Assembly: GCA_038214295.1 (NCBI GenBank)
Contig: JBBQSA010000027.1
Location: forward strand, 1-47,215
Source: SHZI01 sp038214295
GTDB lineage: Bacteria; Pseudomonadota; Gammaproteobacteria; Steroidobacterales; GCA-2729495
DNA length: 47,215 nt
Reading direction: 5' to 3'
Position 1 is the first letter of the stretch; every line of letters starts with the position of its first letter. Positions 15,884-23,014 of the stretch are shown piece after piece. The notes under the pieces are model-generated. The model saw only the letters and a list, made by a program, of their open reading frames with translations, did not search any database and was not told where the DNA came from. A program made the position numbers and the translations under genes.

Positions 15884-17512
15884 TCAGATGTCCAGCTTTT
15901 GCGGGTGGTCCGGCGTGGGCTCCCCGCCCAGCACGATCTCTCCCTTGCCGAGCTTCGAGTGCCGGATTCCGTACAGGAAGTACACGACGATTCCGCCCAG
16001 CAGGTAGGTCACGAAGAATCCGCGGGTCTGTGCCTTCGCCATCAGCGACATCAGCAGGAACAGGCACATGAACGCACCCAGCAGAGGTGTGACCGGGGAG
16101 AAGGGCGTTCTGAAGGGCCGCTTGAGCTCCGGTGCCTTGTAACGCAGGTAGAGCACCGTGATGCAGACAATGGCAAACGCCGCCAGCGAGCCGACGTTGG
16201 TCAGGTCCGCGAGCGAGCCCAGGGACATCAGGCCTGCGCTGGCCGATGCCAGGCCGCCGACGATCAGGGTGTTGATCCAGGGAGTGCGGAACTTCGGGTG
16301 CACCGTGGCGAGTGGCGCCGGCAGCAGGCCGTCCCGGGCCATCGTGTAGAAGATCCTCGTCTGGCCGTACAGCAACACGAGCATCACGGATGACAGGCCC
16401 GCGATGGCGCCGATCTTCACCAGCATGGCAAACCAGGGCAGGCCGATGAGGTTGACCGCCTTGGCGATCGGCGCCGGGTCGTTGAGTTCCGTGTAGGGCA
16501 CGATGCCGACGAGAACCGCCGCGGTGAGTATGTAGAGCACGGTGCAGATCAGCAGCGAGCCCAGGATGCCGATAGGCATGTCCCGGGCGGGATTGCGCGA
16601 TTCCGCGCCCGCCGTCGAGACCGCCTCGAAACCGATGTAGGCAAAGAAGATGGTGGCGGCGCCGGAGATCAGGCCCCCGATGCCATAGCGTGAGGTGTTC
16701 TGGGCGGTCACGACATCCACGAGCGCGCGCCAGATGTCCGGCCAGAGGCCGACAGTCGTCCCCGCCGGTGGTGGCGGGACTTCGGCAGGTACCAGCGGCA
16801 CCCAGAGGTCTGGGTTTACGTAAAAGCTGCCGATTACGATGAAGGCGACCACCACCGTGAGCTTGATAGCCACCACGATGTTGTTGACGGTCGTGGACTC
16901 CGAGATACCCACGACCAGCAACGCGGTCACCGCGAGTATGGCGAGGGCCGCGGGCAGGTTCACGATGCCGTGGGCGACGACGACCCCCGCTTCCACGACC
17001 TCGACACCCGGGGCCGCCGTGAACGCAGGTGCTATATGGATGCCAAGGTCCGTTAGTAGGCTCACGAGGTAGCCGGACCAGCCCACCGCGACGGTCGCTG
17101 CGGCAAGCCCGTACTCGAGGACGAGCAGCAGGCCCATGACCCAGGCGGCCAGTTCACCCATGGCGGCATAGGAATAGGAATAGGCAGAGCCGGAGACCGG
17201 GACGGCGGAGGCGAGCTCGGCGTAGCAGAGCGCCACGAAGGTGCAGAGGATCCCCGTTATGACGAAGGAGATCATGATCCCGGGGCCGGCAAACTCGGCC
17301 GCGGCCCTGCCGGTTAGCACGAAGATGCCGGTGCCGATGATGCAGCCGATACCGAGCAGGACCAGGTTGAGCGCGCCGAGGCTGCGCTTCAGTTCTCCCT
17401 GGGCGTGCTCGGCATGCATCTGCGCGACAGTCTTGCGAATGAACAGCCGGGCCAGGCCGGTTGCTCGCGGGGGGCTGGCAGGCAAGCCAGTGGATCCTGA
17501 TACCTGGGTCAT
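15884..17512 (-). CDS. APC-family amino acid permease (cationic amino acid transporter-like)
   Basis: The 542-residue membrane protein starts at ATG 17512 (MTQVSGSTG..), 4 bases after the VOC gene. It has at least 12 hydrophobic helices. The first contains the substrate-binding GIGCIIGTGIF motif of the APC superfamily, and an IGFEAVSTAGAESRNPARDMP segment is typical of the CAT/YfnA group (TC 2.A.3.3). There is an extended loop with a proline run (VPPPPAG) before helix 6. Upstream of the first helix a conserved LKRSLGALNLVLLG is seen. It probably imports an amino acid used by the coupled aminotransferase. The substrate is not determined. Confidence 0.9.
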   Translation of the reverse strand: MTQVSGSTGLPASPPRATGLARLFIRKTVAQMHAEHAQGELKRSLGALNLVLLGIGCIIGTGIFVLTGRAAAEFAGPGIMISFVITGILCTFVALCYAELASAVPVSGSAYSYSYAAMGELAAWVMGLLLVLEYGLAAATVAVGWSGYLVSLLTDLGIHIAPAFTAAPGVEVVEAGVVVAHGIVNLPAALAILAVTALLVVGISESTTVNNIVVAIKLTVVVAFIVIGSFYVNPDLWVPLVPAEVPPPPAGTTVGLWPDIWRALVDVVTAQNTSRYGIGGLISGAATIFFAYIGFEAVSTAGAESRNPARDMPIGILGSLLICTVLYILTAAVLVGIVPYTELNDPAPIAKAVNLIGLPWFAMLVKIGAIAGLSSVMLVLLYGQTRIFYTMARDGLLPAPLATVHPKFRTPWINTLIVGGLASASAGLMSLGSLADLTNVGSLAAFAIVCITVLYLRYKAPELKRPFRTPFSPVTPLLGAFMCLFLLMSLMAKAQTRGFFVTYLLGGIVVYFLYGIRHSKLGKGEIVLGGEPTPDHPQKLDI

Positions 17513-17516
17513 GTTT

Positions 17517-18461
17517 CTATCCCTGAACCTCGATGCGAAAGCCGGCCGGTGACCGGAAGGAAATGACGGGGCCGCTGCCAGACAGTCCCGTGACGTTGCC
17601 ATGGTCGGCGACCGGAACGCCAGCCCTCGCCAGTCTTGCCCGGATTGGCACCAGGTCCGGCACCTGGTAGTTCACGTGCAGGATGCCCGTGGCCGGTGGT
17701 CTGGCGCGAGGGTACAGGTCTTCGCCCTGCACCTGCTGATACTCGATGACCTCGATCCGTCCCAGGGGCTCGGACAGCTCGCCAAAGACGCGCAGATCGA
17801 GGCCGGCGCCCGGTGGCAGGCCGATGGTCTTCTCGATGACCGGGCCCTTCAGGAGCAGCTCGAGCGTTGTGGCCATGCCGAGCACGTCCCGGTAGAAGCG
17901 GGCTTCCGCGGCGCCGTCGCCGACGATGGTGACGAGTGGTCCGATGCCGGCATAGCCCTTTGCCGTAAGGGGCGTCGCATAGCCCGGCCCGAACACTTCC
18001 AGCAGCACGACGTTGATCTCGTCGTGGCCCGGCAGGTGCACTTCCCGGAACAGGTACTCGCCCGCGGGTATCTCGGCCCAGGGGCCGCGGAAGCGGACGC
18101 CGGCGGCCTCCAGTTCGGCGTAGCGGGCGGCCATGTCGGCCGTGTAGAGATCCAGGTTCTTGGGCAGGCGGTCATACACATTGGCGCCGCGCCGGACCGG
18201 CGGCGACGGGTCGGTGAATTCCACGAGGTGCAGCGCCCCGGCAGTGGCCCACCGGCCGGGACCCGTGGGCGTGGCGACCAGCGCCTGGCGCGCAATGCGC
18301 TCTGGCGTAATCCCCCAGAGCCGGGCGAGAGCGGCGTCCGGTCCCTCACGCCGGTCGCGGACTTCCAGGCCGAAATTCCGGCTCCAGAAGGTCGTGGCAG
18401 CGTCGAGGCTGCTGACCCCGCTGGTGACATGGGCGAAAGCGCCCAGACCCGGTTCCGACAT
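17517..18461 (-). CDS. VOC-superfamily (glyoxalase/dioxygenase fold) protein
   Basis: A 314-residue protein has two betaalphabetabetabeta modules repeated to form a tandem VOC domain. The first begins AFAHVTSGVSSLDAATTFW and has ALHLVEF. The second begins GIGPLVTIVGDGAAEARFYRDVLGM, has HVNYQVPDL, and ends FRIEV. His and Glu residues at usual metal positions are present but the metal site is not certain. No enzymatic reaction can be assigned. It is the first gene of the operon with the amino acid permease and the aminotransferase. Confidence 0.82.
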   Translation of the reverse strand: MSEPGLGAFAHVTSGVSSLDAATTFWSRNFGLEVRDRREGPDAALARLWGITPERIARQALVATPTGPGRWATAGALHLVEFTDPSPPVRRGANVYDRLPKNLDLYTADMAARYAELEAAGVRFRGPWAEIPAGEYLFREVHLPGHDEINVVLLEVFGPGYATPLTAKGYAGIGPLVTIVGDGAAEARFYRDVLGMATTLELLLKGPVIEKTIGLPPGAGLDLRVFGELSEPLGRIEVIEYQQVQGEDLYPRARPPATGILHVNYQVPDLVPIRARLARAGVPVADHGNVTGLSGSGPVISFRSPAGFRIEVQG

Positions 18462-18827
18462 GCGCGACTACCTTGAAGATGACCCTGACCTGAGGGGGTG
18501 AGGAAACGCCGGGATTCTATGCGGCCTCGATCCGGGGCGTGAGGCCCCCGGTACCGTCCCGGGTCCGGCCCCTTATTTTGCAGTGCTTTGCAGGCTCCGG
18601 GGACGGAGCGGATGTCCGGGTTTCGCTGTCGCATCGGTTTAAACCCCGTGCTAGAGTCGGACCCAAGGCTTTAGTCCGCGACTTTTTCGGACGGGCCAAG
18701 ACGGGTGTTCGTTACTGGAGAGACTAGGCGCGCTATCCGATTCGCGGTCGATCCCGCACCTCCATCCGAGTCGCGCGCAACGATCTTTCATCCTTCCCGT
18801 GCACTTCTTCCCCCGGAGCTTCAAATC
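18462..18827. other. 366-bp divergent intergenic region, VOC operon / FKBP gene
   Basis: No convincing gene is seen. The region separates two divergent units and must hold both promoters, but I cannot pair good -35 and -10 hexamers. TAGAGT at 18651-18656 is the best -10-like sequence toward the FKBP gene, and its upstream partner is poor. An inverted GGCCCC..GGGGCC-type pair near 18540-18575 can form a small hairpin. Confidence 0.35.
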
Positions 18828-19331
18828 ATGGACGTGAGCCCTGCTCGCGCCTTCCTGTCTGCGTTGCTGCCGTTCGCCGCTTCCCTCGCCGTCACTGTCG
18901 CAGCCGCCGGCCCGGTGCCCGTCATCGCCAAGGGCAAGAAGGTGGATATCGAATACACCCTGACCCTCGCGGACGGCTCGGAGGTCCAGAGTAATGTCGG
19001 TGGGAAGCCGTTGTCCTTTGTGGCCGGAGAGGGCCAGATCATCCCCGGGCTGGAGACCGCGCTCGAGGGGAAGGCGGCCCGGGAACGGGTGAAGGTCACG
19101 ATTCCGGCGGAGCAGGCCTACGGGCCCACCGACCTTAAGAAGGTGCAGGAAGTTCCGCTCGACAAGATCCCGGAGGATGCGCGCAAGGTGGGCACACTGC
19201 TGAGCGCGCAGGGATTCGACGGCCCGATCCGGGTCGCCGAAGTTCGTCCCGACGTGGTGGTGCTGGACTTTAACCACCCGCTCGCGGGCAAGGCGCTCAC
19301 GTTCGACGTTCTCGTGCTGTCCATCAACTAG
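18828..19331 (+). CDS. exported SlyD-like FKBP-type peptidyl-prolyl isomerase
   Basis: The 167-residue product starts at ATG 18828 with GGAG 9 bases upstream. Residues 1-28 look like a signal peptide (..SLAVTVAAAGP). The mature protein begins GKKVDIEYTLTLADGSEV and has the FKBP core (PLSFVAGEGQIIPGLETALEG) followed by an insert-in-flap region and the SlyD hallmark DFNHPLAGK. It lacks the His-rich metal tail of SlyD. It likely catalyses prolyl isomerisation and acts as a holdase in the periplasm, whereas SlyD itself is cytoplasmic. The next gene lies 18 bases downstream. Confidence 0.87.
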   Translation: MDVSPARAFLSALLPFAASLAVTVAAAGPVPVIAKGKKVDIEYTLTLADGSEVQSNVGGKPLSFVAGEGQIIPGLETALEGKAARERVKVTIPAEQAYGPTDLKKVQEVPLDKIPEDARKVGTLLSAQGFDGPIRVAEVRPDVVVLDFNHPLAGKALTFDVLVLSIN

Positions 19332-19349
19332 GAGTTAAGGGTACCCGTC

Positions 19350-19784
19350 ATGACCAGGATTTACGTAGGCAACCTGCCATACACCGCCGATGAAGAATCG
19401 GTCCGTGCGCTGTTTTCCCAGCACGGCACCGTGGACGCTGTGCGGTTAATCAACGATCGCGAGACCGGCCGTTTTCGCGGCTTCTGTTTCGTCGAGATGC
19501 CGGAGTCGGACGCCCAGACGGCGATCGCTCGCCTGAACGGCCACGACATGGAGGGCCGACAGCTGCGCGTCAACGAAGCGCGTGAGCGCGAAGGCGGCGG
19601 TGGCGGCGGTGGTGGCGGCGGCCGGGGCCGGGGTGGCTTCGGCGGCGGCGGCGGTGGTGGTGGCCGCGACGGTGGTGGCGGCTACGGTGGCGGCGGTGGC
19701 CGCGACGGTGGCGGCGGCTACGGCGGTGGTGGTGGCCGTGATGGCGGCGGCGGTAACCGCGGCGGCGGCGGACCCCGCTACTAG
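19350..19784 (+). CDS. glycine-rich RRM RNA-binding protein
   Basis: This 144-residue protein has one RNA-recognition motif (residues 3-78) with RNP2 IYVGNL (4-9) and RNP1 RGFCFVEM (43-50), both with the usual aromatic residues. The C-terminal 65 residues are a Gly/Arg low-complexity tail including three 12-residue repeats starting RDGGGG. Such proteins bind single-stranded RNA. In other bacteria, small RRM proteins are often cold-induced or help RNA remodelling. The gene sits 18 bases after the FKBP gene and may be co-transcribed with it. Confidence 0.92.
   Translation: MTRIYVGNLPYTADEESVRALFSQHGTVDAVRLINDRETGRFRGFCFVEMPESDAQTAIARLNGHDMEGRQLRVNEAREREGGGGGGGGGGRGRGGFGGGGGGGGRDGGGGYGGGGGRDGGGGYGGGGGRDGGGGNRGGGGPRY
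19665..19772 (+). repeat. 36-bp tandem coding repeat (Gly-rich tail)
   Basis: Three consecutive 36-base units encode RDGGGGYGGGGG, RDGGGGYGGGGG and RDGGGGNRGGGG. The preceding 19592-19664 is GGC/GGT-rich without clear periodicity. Variation in synonymous Gly codons shows the units are not a fresh duplication. Confidence 0.85.
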
Positions 19785-19858
19785 TCCCAGCTGCACTGAT
19801 GGATGGCCGGTGGCGATGTCAGCGCCACCCGAGTCCTTGTTGGGACCATGCTCGACGA

Positions 19859-19881
19859 CCCGCCGGCGTAATGCCGGCGGG
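19859..19881. terminator. hairpin between the RRM gene and the tRNA
   Basis: A 9-bp stem (CCCGCCGGC with GCCGGCGGG) closes a 5-base loop. There is no T run, so termination is possible but unproved. A smaller 7-bp hairpin (GGTGGCG/CGCCACC) lies at 19809-19829. Confidence 0.4.
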
Positions 19882-19892
19882 CCTCATGAGTC

Positions 19893-19969
19893 TGGTGGGC
19901 CCGCCAGGACTTGAACCTGGAACCAAGAGATTATGAGTCTCCTGCTCTAACCAATTGAGCTACAGGCCC
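19893..19969 (-). tRNA. tRNA with CAU anticodon (Met or Ile2)
   Basis: Read on the minus strand, the 77-base gene folds fully: acceptor GGGCCTG/CGGGCCC, D stem GCTC/GAGC, anticodon stem GGAGA/TCTCT around loop CTCATAA (anticodon CAT), five-base variable loop, T stem CCAGG/CCTGG with TTCAAGT, discriminator A, and an encoded CCA. The acceptor pairs at positions 4 and 5 are C:G, as in the E. coli minor isoleucine tRNA whose CAU is modified to lysidine, and unlike elongator tRNA-Met (U4:A69, A5:U68). Initiator features are absent: pair 1:72 is an ordinary G:C, and the anticodon stem lacks three G:C pairs. I favour tRNA-Ile2 but cannot exclude tRNA-Met. Confidence 0.95.
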
Positions 19970-20047
19970 GCGGCCCGGATTCTATCAGCCTCGTCCGCGC
20001 GGCTCCGCGTTCGCCACCTGCTCGCTTCCCCGGCTACACTTGCGCCC

Positions 20048-20629
20048 ATGGCCAACCGTACTGCCGACCTGCCCCCGCTTCCCGGACTGCCCGGTTTCGT
20101 TCGTGAACTGCGCCACCAGGAGGCGATGCGCCAGGGGCTTGGCCTGGCCCTGATGCCCCTGTTCGCCTGGCTCGCCCGGCCCACCCCGTTGCTGTTCATG
20201 GCCGGGGCCTTCATCGTCGTGCTGGGCTGCCTGGTGCGGATCTACGCCTCCGGGTACATCGTCAAGAACAAGCAGCTCGCCACCGACGGACCCTACTCGC
20301 TGGTGCGGCATCCGCTCTACACGGGCAACCTGCTGGTCCTGATTGGCTTTACGCTGGCTTGTGGCCAGTGGTGGGCGCCGCTCGTGGCGATTGCGTTCTG
20401 GTGGTTCTATTACCCGACGGCCATCAGTTACGAGGATCGCAAACTTCACCGCATTTTTGGCCCGCCCTGGGAAGACTGGAGCCGGGCCGTTCCTGCGGTG
20501 ATTCCGCGCCGTTTCTGGCCCAAGGGTCCCGCGAGCTGGTCGCTGATGACATCGGTCCGCCAGAATGCCGAGCCCGTCGTCATAGCCTTTACGCTGGGCT
20601 GCATCGGCTGGATCGGCACACGGATCTGA
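20048..20629 (+). CDS. isoprenylcysteine carboxyl methyltransferase-like membrane protein
   Basis: The 193-residue protein starts at ATG 20048. It has four or five hydrophobic segments and the ICMT/PEMT-like SAM-binding signature: LATDGPYSLVRHPLYTGN (residues about 77-94) followed by a later E-x-x-L segment (YEDRKLHRIFGPPWEDW). Bacterial members methylate unknown small molecules or lipids in the inner membrane. The C-terminal hydrophobic stretch (IAFTLGCIGWIG) may be an extra helix. The downstream kinase gene begins 2 bases after its stop codon. Confidence 0.85.
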   Translation: MANRTADLPPLPGLPGFVRELRHQEAMRQGLGLALMPLFAWLARPTPLLFMAGAFIVVLGCLVRIYASGYIVKNKQLATDGPYSLVRHPLYTGNLLVLIGFTLACGQWWAPLVAIAFWWFYYPTAISYEDRKLHRIFGPPWEDWSRAVPAVIPRRFWPKGPASWSLMTSVRQNAEPVVIAFTLGCIGWIGTRI

Positions 20630-20631
20630 GC

Positions 20632-21345
20632 GTGCCCGGCCCGGATCCCGGGACATTCCTGAGCCGCGGCTACCAGGGCGCCGTCTACGTCCGCGGCGAC
20701 GGCGCTAATCGCCGCGTGGTCAAGCAGGCCATGGGGGGGCGGCTCGCCCGCCGGTTCCGCGTGGCGATGCTGCGCCGGGAATACCTGGCCTACCTGCGGC
20801 TTGGGCACATTCCCGGCATTCCCCGTTGTTTCGGCCTGCAGGCCGACGGCAGCCTGGAGCTCGAGTACCTGCCCGGCGAGGCCTACCGGGAGACAGTGCC
20901 GGCCCTGAAGGACCGGCCCCGGTTCTTCGCGGAACTGAAGGAGCGAATCCTTGCGCTGCATGAGGCCGGCGTGGCCCACGCCGATCTCAAGCGCCGTGGC
21001 AACCTGCTGATCAGCGCCGAGGGTGACCCGATCATTCTCGATTTTGGTTCCGCGGTCCTGGAGCGGCCCGATGGCGGCTGGTGGAACCACTTCCTGTTCC
21101 GGCAGGCCTGCCGCATGGATTTGAACGCCTGGGTCAAGCTCAAGTACCGGCGGCGGTACGATCTGCTCAGTCCTGAGGACCTGCCTTATTACCAGCCCAC
21201 CACGCTGGAGGACACCGCGCGCGTGATTCGCCGTGCGTGGCGCAAGGTCACTGCCCGTCGCGTCCGGAAGGCCTGGCGCCTGCAACGGCAGGAGCGGCGC
21301 CGCTTGGCGCGGCAGCGCCGGGAGCAGTCACGGCAGGATTCCTGA
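20632..21345 (+). CDS. small protein-kinase-fold protein (RIO/Kdo-kinase-like)
   Basis: The 237-residue product starts at GTG 20632, two bases after the preceding stop, so its translation is likely coupled. The kinase motifs can be read in order: glycine-rich loop RGYQGAVY (12-19), VVKQ with Lys31, Glu50 of helix C, catalytic loop HADLKRRGN (116-124) with Asp118 and Asn124, and DFG (137-139). All catalytic residues are present. The C-terminal 40 residues are strongly basic (AWRKVTARRVRKAW..), suited to membrane or nucleic acid contact. The compact form resembles RIO and lipopolysaccharide Kdo/heptose kinases. The substrate is unknown. Confidence 0.82.
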   Translation: MPGPDPGTFLSRGYQGAVYVRGDGANRRVVKQAMGGRLARRFRVAMLRREYLAYLRLGHIPGIPRCFGLQADGSLELEYLPGEAYRETVPALKDRPRFFAELKERILALHEAGVAHADLKRRGNLLISAEGDPIILDFGSAVLERPDGGWWNHFLFRQACRMDLNAWVKLKYRRRYDLLSPEDLPYYQPTTLEDTARVIRRAWRKVTARRVRKAWRLQRQERRRLARQRREQSRQDS

Positions 21346-21347
21346 AG

Positions 21348-21983
21348 TCACCGGGCGGCGAAATCCGGGCAGGGCTGCACCCCGTCCCGGTCTGCCCGGT
21401 AGCCGAACTCCTGCTCCGCGGCCCGGAGCTGGACCGCCACGCCGCAGGCCGCCTCCGGGGTTCCCGGGGCGCAGACGATCCCGCACCCCGGCAGCGTGTC
21501 GCCCGGCCCGAGCTGGCGCAAGCCCGTGACCGTGACCGCCGCCGGCGCGATGCCGAGGCGCAGGGCGAGATCCAGGCGGGCCGTTTCAGCCAGTTCCCGT
21601 GGCGGCGGTCCGTCGCCGGCGCGCCGGTCTGCGCCGGCCTTGCGGCGATGACAGATGCGGCCTCGTGTGCCCGCCACGCGCACGTCGTAGCGGCGGGCGT
21701 CGGCTTCCACGAGCACCTCGAAGCCCGGGGTAATGACCTGGGCATAGGCCATTCCCGGCTGCGGGCAGCCGAGGCTCCCGTCCGGGAAGTCCCGCGGCTC
21801 GCTGCTGATCACGCGCACCGCCGTGGGCTCGATGCCGAGCATTTCGGCCACGGCCTGGCGCGCGACGGCGGGCGGGCTACCCGGCACGTCCTGGCCCACG
21901 GCCAGCACGGCCCACGGGACCGCGAGCAGCGCGCGAAGGAATCGCGCCCAACGGAGTAGGCTAGGGAGGTCTGGTCGTTGCAC
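21348..21983 (-). CDS. exported protein with a duplicated unknown domain
   Basis: A 211-residue product starting at GTG 21983 has a hydrophobic N-terminus (LRALLAVPWAVLAVG) that looks like a signal peptide. Two halves align: VARQAVAEMLGIEPTAVRV..DGSLGCPQPGMAY and TARLDLALRLGIAPAAVTV..GDTLPGCGIVCAPG. Each holds a helix, a strand and a conserved Cys-Pro/Gly segment. The motif DGSLGCPQPGMAYAQVITPG recurs in many uncharacterised bacterial proteins. Function is unknown. The stop is 2 bases from the end of the convergent kinase gene. The start is only 6 bases from the divergent neighbour's start. Confidence 0.7.
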   Translation of the reverse strand: MQRPDLPSLLRWARFLRALLAVPWAVLAVGQDVPGSPPAVARQAVAEMLGIEPTAVRVISSEPRDFPDGSLGCPQPGMAYAQVITPGFEVLVEADARRYDVRVAGTRGRICHRRKAGADRRAGDGPPPRELAETARLDLALRLGIAPAAVTVTGLRQLGPGDTLPGCGIVCAPGTPEAACGVAVQLRAAEQEFGYRADRDGVQPCPDFAAR

Positions 21984-21989
21984 GGTTCC

Positions 21990-22952
21990 ATGATAGTCCG
22001 CCTGCTCACCCGTCTCGCCTTCCTGGCGCTCCTGCTGTCAACGCTTGCCACCGCCGCGGCGCTGGGGGCCCGGGTCTACTGGATTCTCGAGCTGTTTGCC
22101 CATTTTCGCGTCCAGTACCTCGTGATGCAGGTGCTGACGGCGGGGATCTGTCTCGGCCTCCGGCGGCCTGCCTGGGCCATGCTGGCGGTGCTCGCGGCCG
22201 TACCCAACGTGCTGTCCGTTGCACCCTACCTGCCGGGCCTGTTCAGGCCGGCAGCCACGGCGGTGGCGGGCAGCGGCCCCCGGACCATTACACTGGTGGC
22301 AGCGAACCTCTACTACCGGCAGGAGGATGCGACTGCGGCGCGCGCCTACCTGGCCCGGCAGTCGGCCGATATCCTGGTGCTCTCCGAGTACACGCCCCGC
22401 TGGCGCGAGAAGCTGCAGGAGCTCGAGCAGGTATATCCCCAGTTCGTCATCAGGACGCGCTGGAGTCCCTGGGGGATCGCCGTCTTCTCGAAGTATCCCT
22501 TGCGGGTGATCGAGGACCTGGACCTGGGCGATGAGCGCAGTGCCAACCTGCGTCTCGTCGTGCAGCTGCCGGATGGCCTCGCCGAGATCTATGCCGTGCA
22601 CCTGATGTCGCCGCCGGGGCCGGGCCAGGCCGCTCGGCGCAACACCCAGCTGCGCAAGCTCGCCGCCCGGATCGCTGCCGCCGACCCGGGGCTGCCGAAG
22701 ATCGTCGCGGGAGACTTCAACACCACGCAGTTCTCGCCCTACTTCTCCGACCTCCTGCGTGATGCGGGCCTGGCGGACGGCGGTCTGCCCTTCGGACTGC
22801 AGGTGACCTGGCCGACCTGGCCTGTGCCCCTGTGGATCCCCATCGACCATTGCCTGGCGCGTGGCGCCGTGACCGTGACGCGCCTCGCCGTCGGTCCCGG
22901 GATTGGCTCCGACCATTGGCCACTGGAATGCAGTTTCGTCCTCGCATCATGA
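21990..22952 (+). CDS. membrane-anchored endonuclease/exonuclease/phosphatase family protein
   Basis: The 320-residue protein starts at ATG 21990; a TTG at 21978 would overlap the divergent gene. Residues about 5-85 contain two or three hydrophobic helices with little loop. Residues about 95-318 form the EEP fold: VAANLYY, ILVLSEYTPRW (catalytic Glu), AVHLMSP, GDFNTTQFSPYF and the terminal GSDHWPLE with the catalytic Asp-His. The domain should face the periplasm. Enzymes of this family cut phosphodiesters in nucleic acids, lipids or inositol phosphates; the substrate here is not known. The 62-base gap to the next gene holds a good ribosome-binding site. Confidence 0.85.
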   Translation: MIVRLLTRLAFLALLLSTLATAAALGARVYWILELFAHFRVQYLVMQVLTAGICLGLRRPAWAMLAVLAAVPNVLSVAPYLPGLFRPAATAVAGSGPRTITLVAANLYYRQEDATAARAYLARQSADILVLSEYTPRWREKLQELEQVYPQFVIRTRWSPWGIAVFSKYPLRVIEDLDLGDERSANLRLVVQLPDGLAEIYAVHLMSPPGPGQAARRNTQLRKLAARIAAADPGLPKIVAGDFNTTQFSPYFSDLLRDAGLADGGLPFGLQVTWPTWPVPLWIPIDHCLARGAVTVTRLAVGPGIGSDHWPLECSFVLAS

Positions 22953-23014
22953 CCGTGCACCGGATCGCAGCGCCAGTTCGTGTGCCTGAGACTGGACCCG
23001 GAAAGGAGTGTTGA

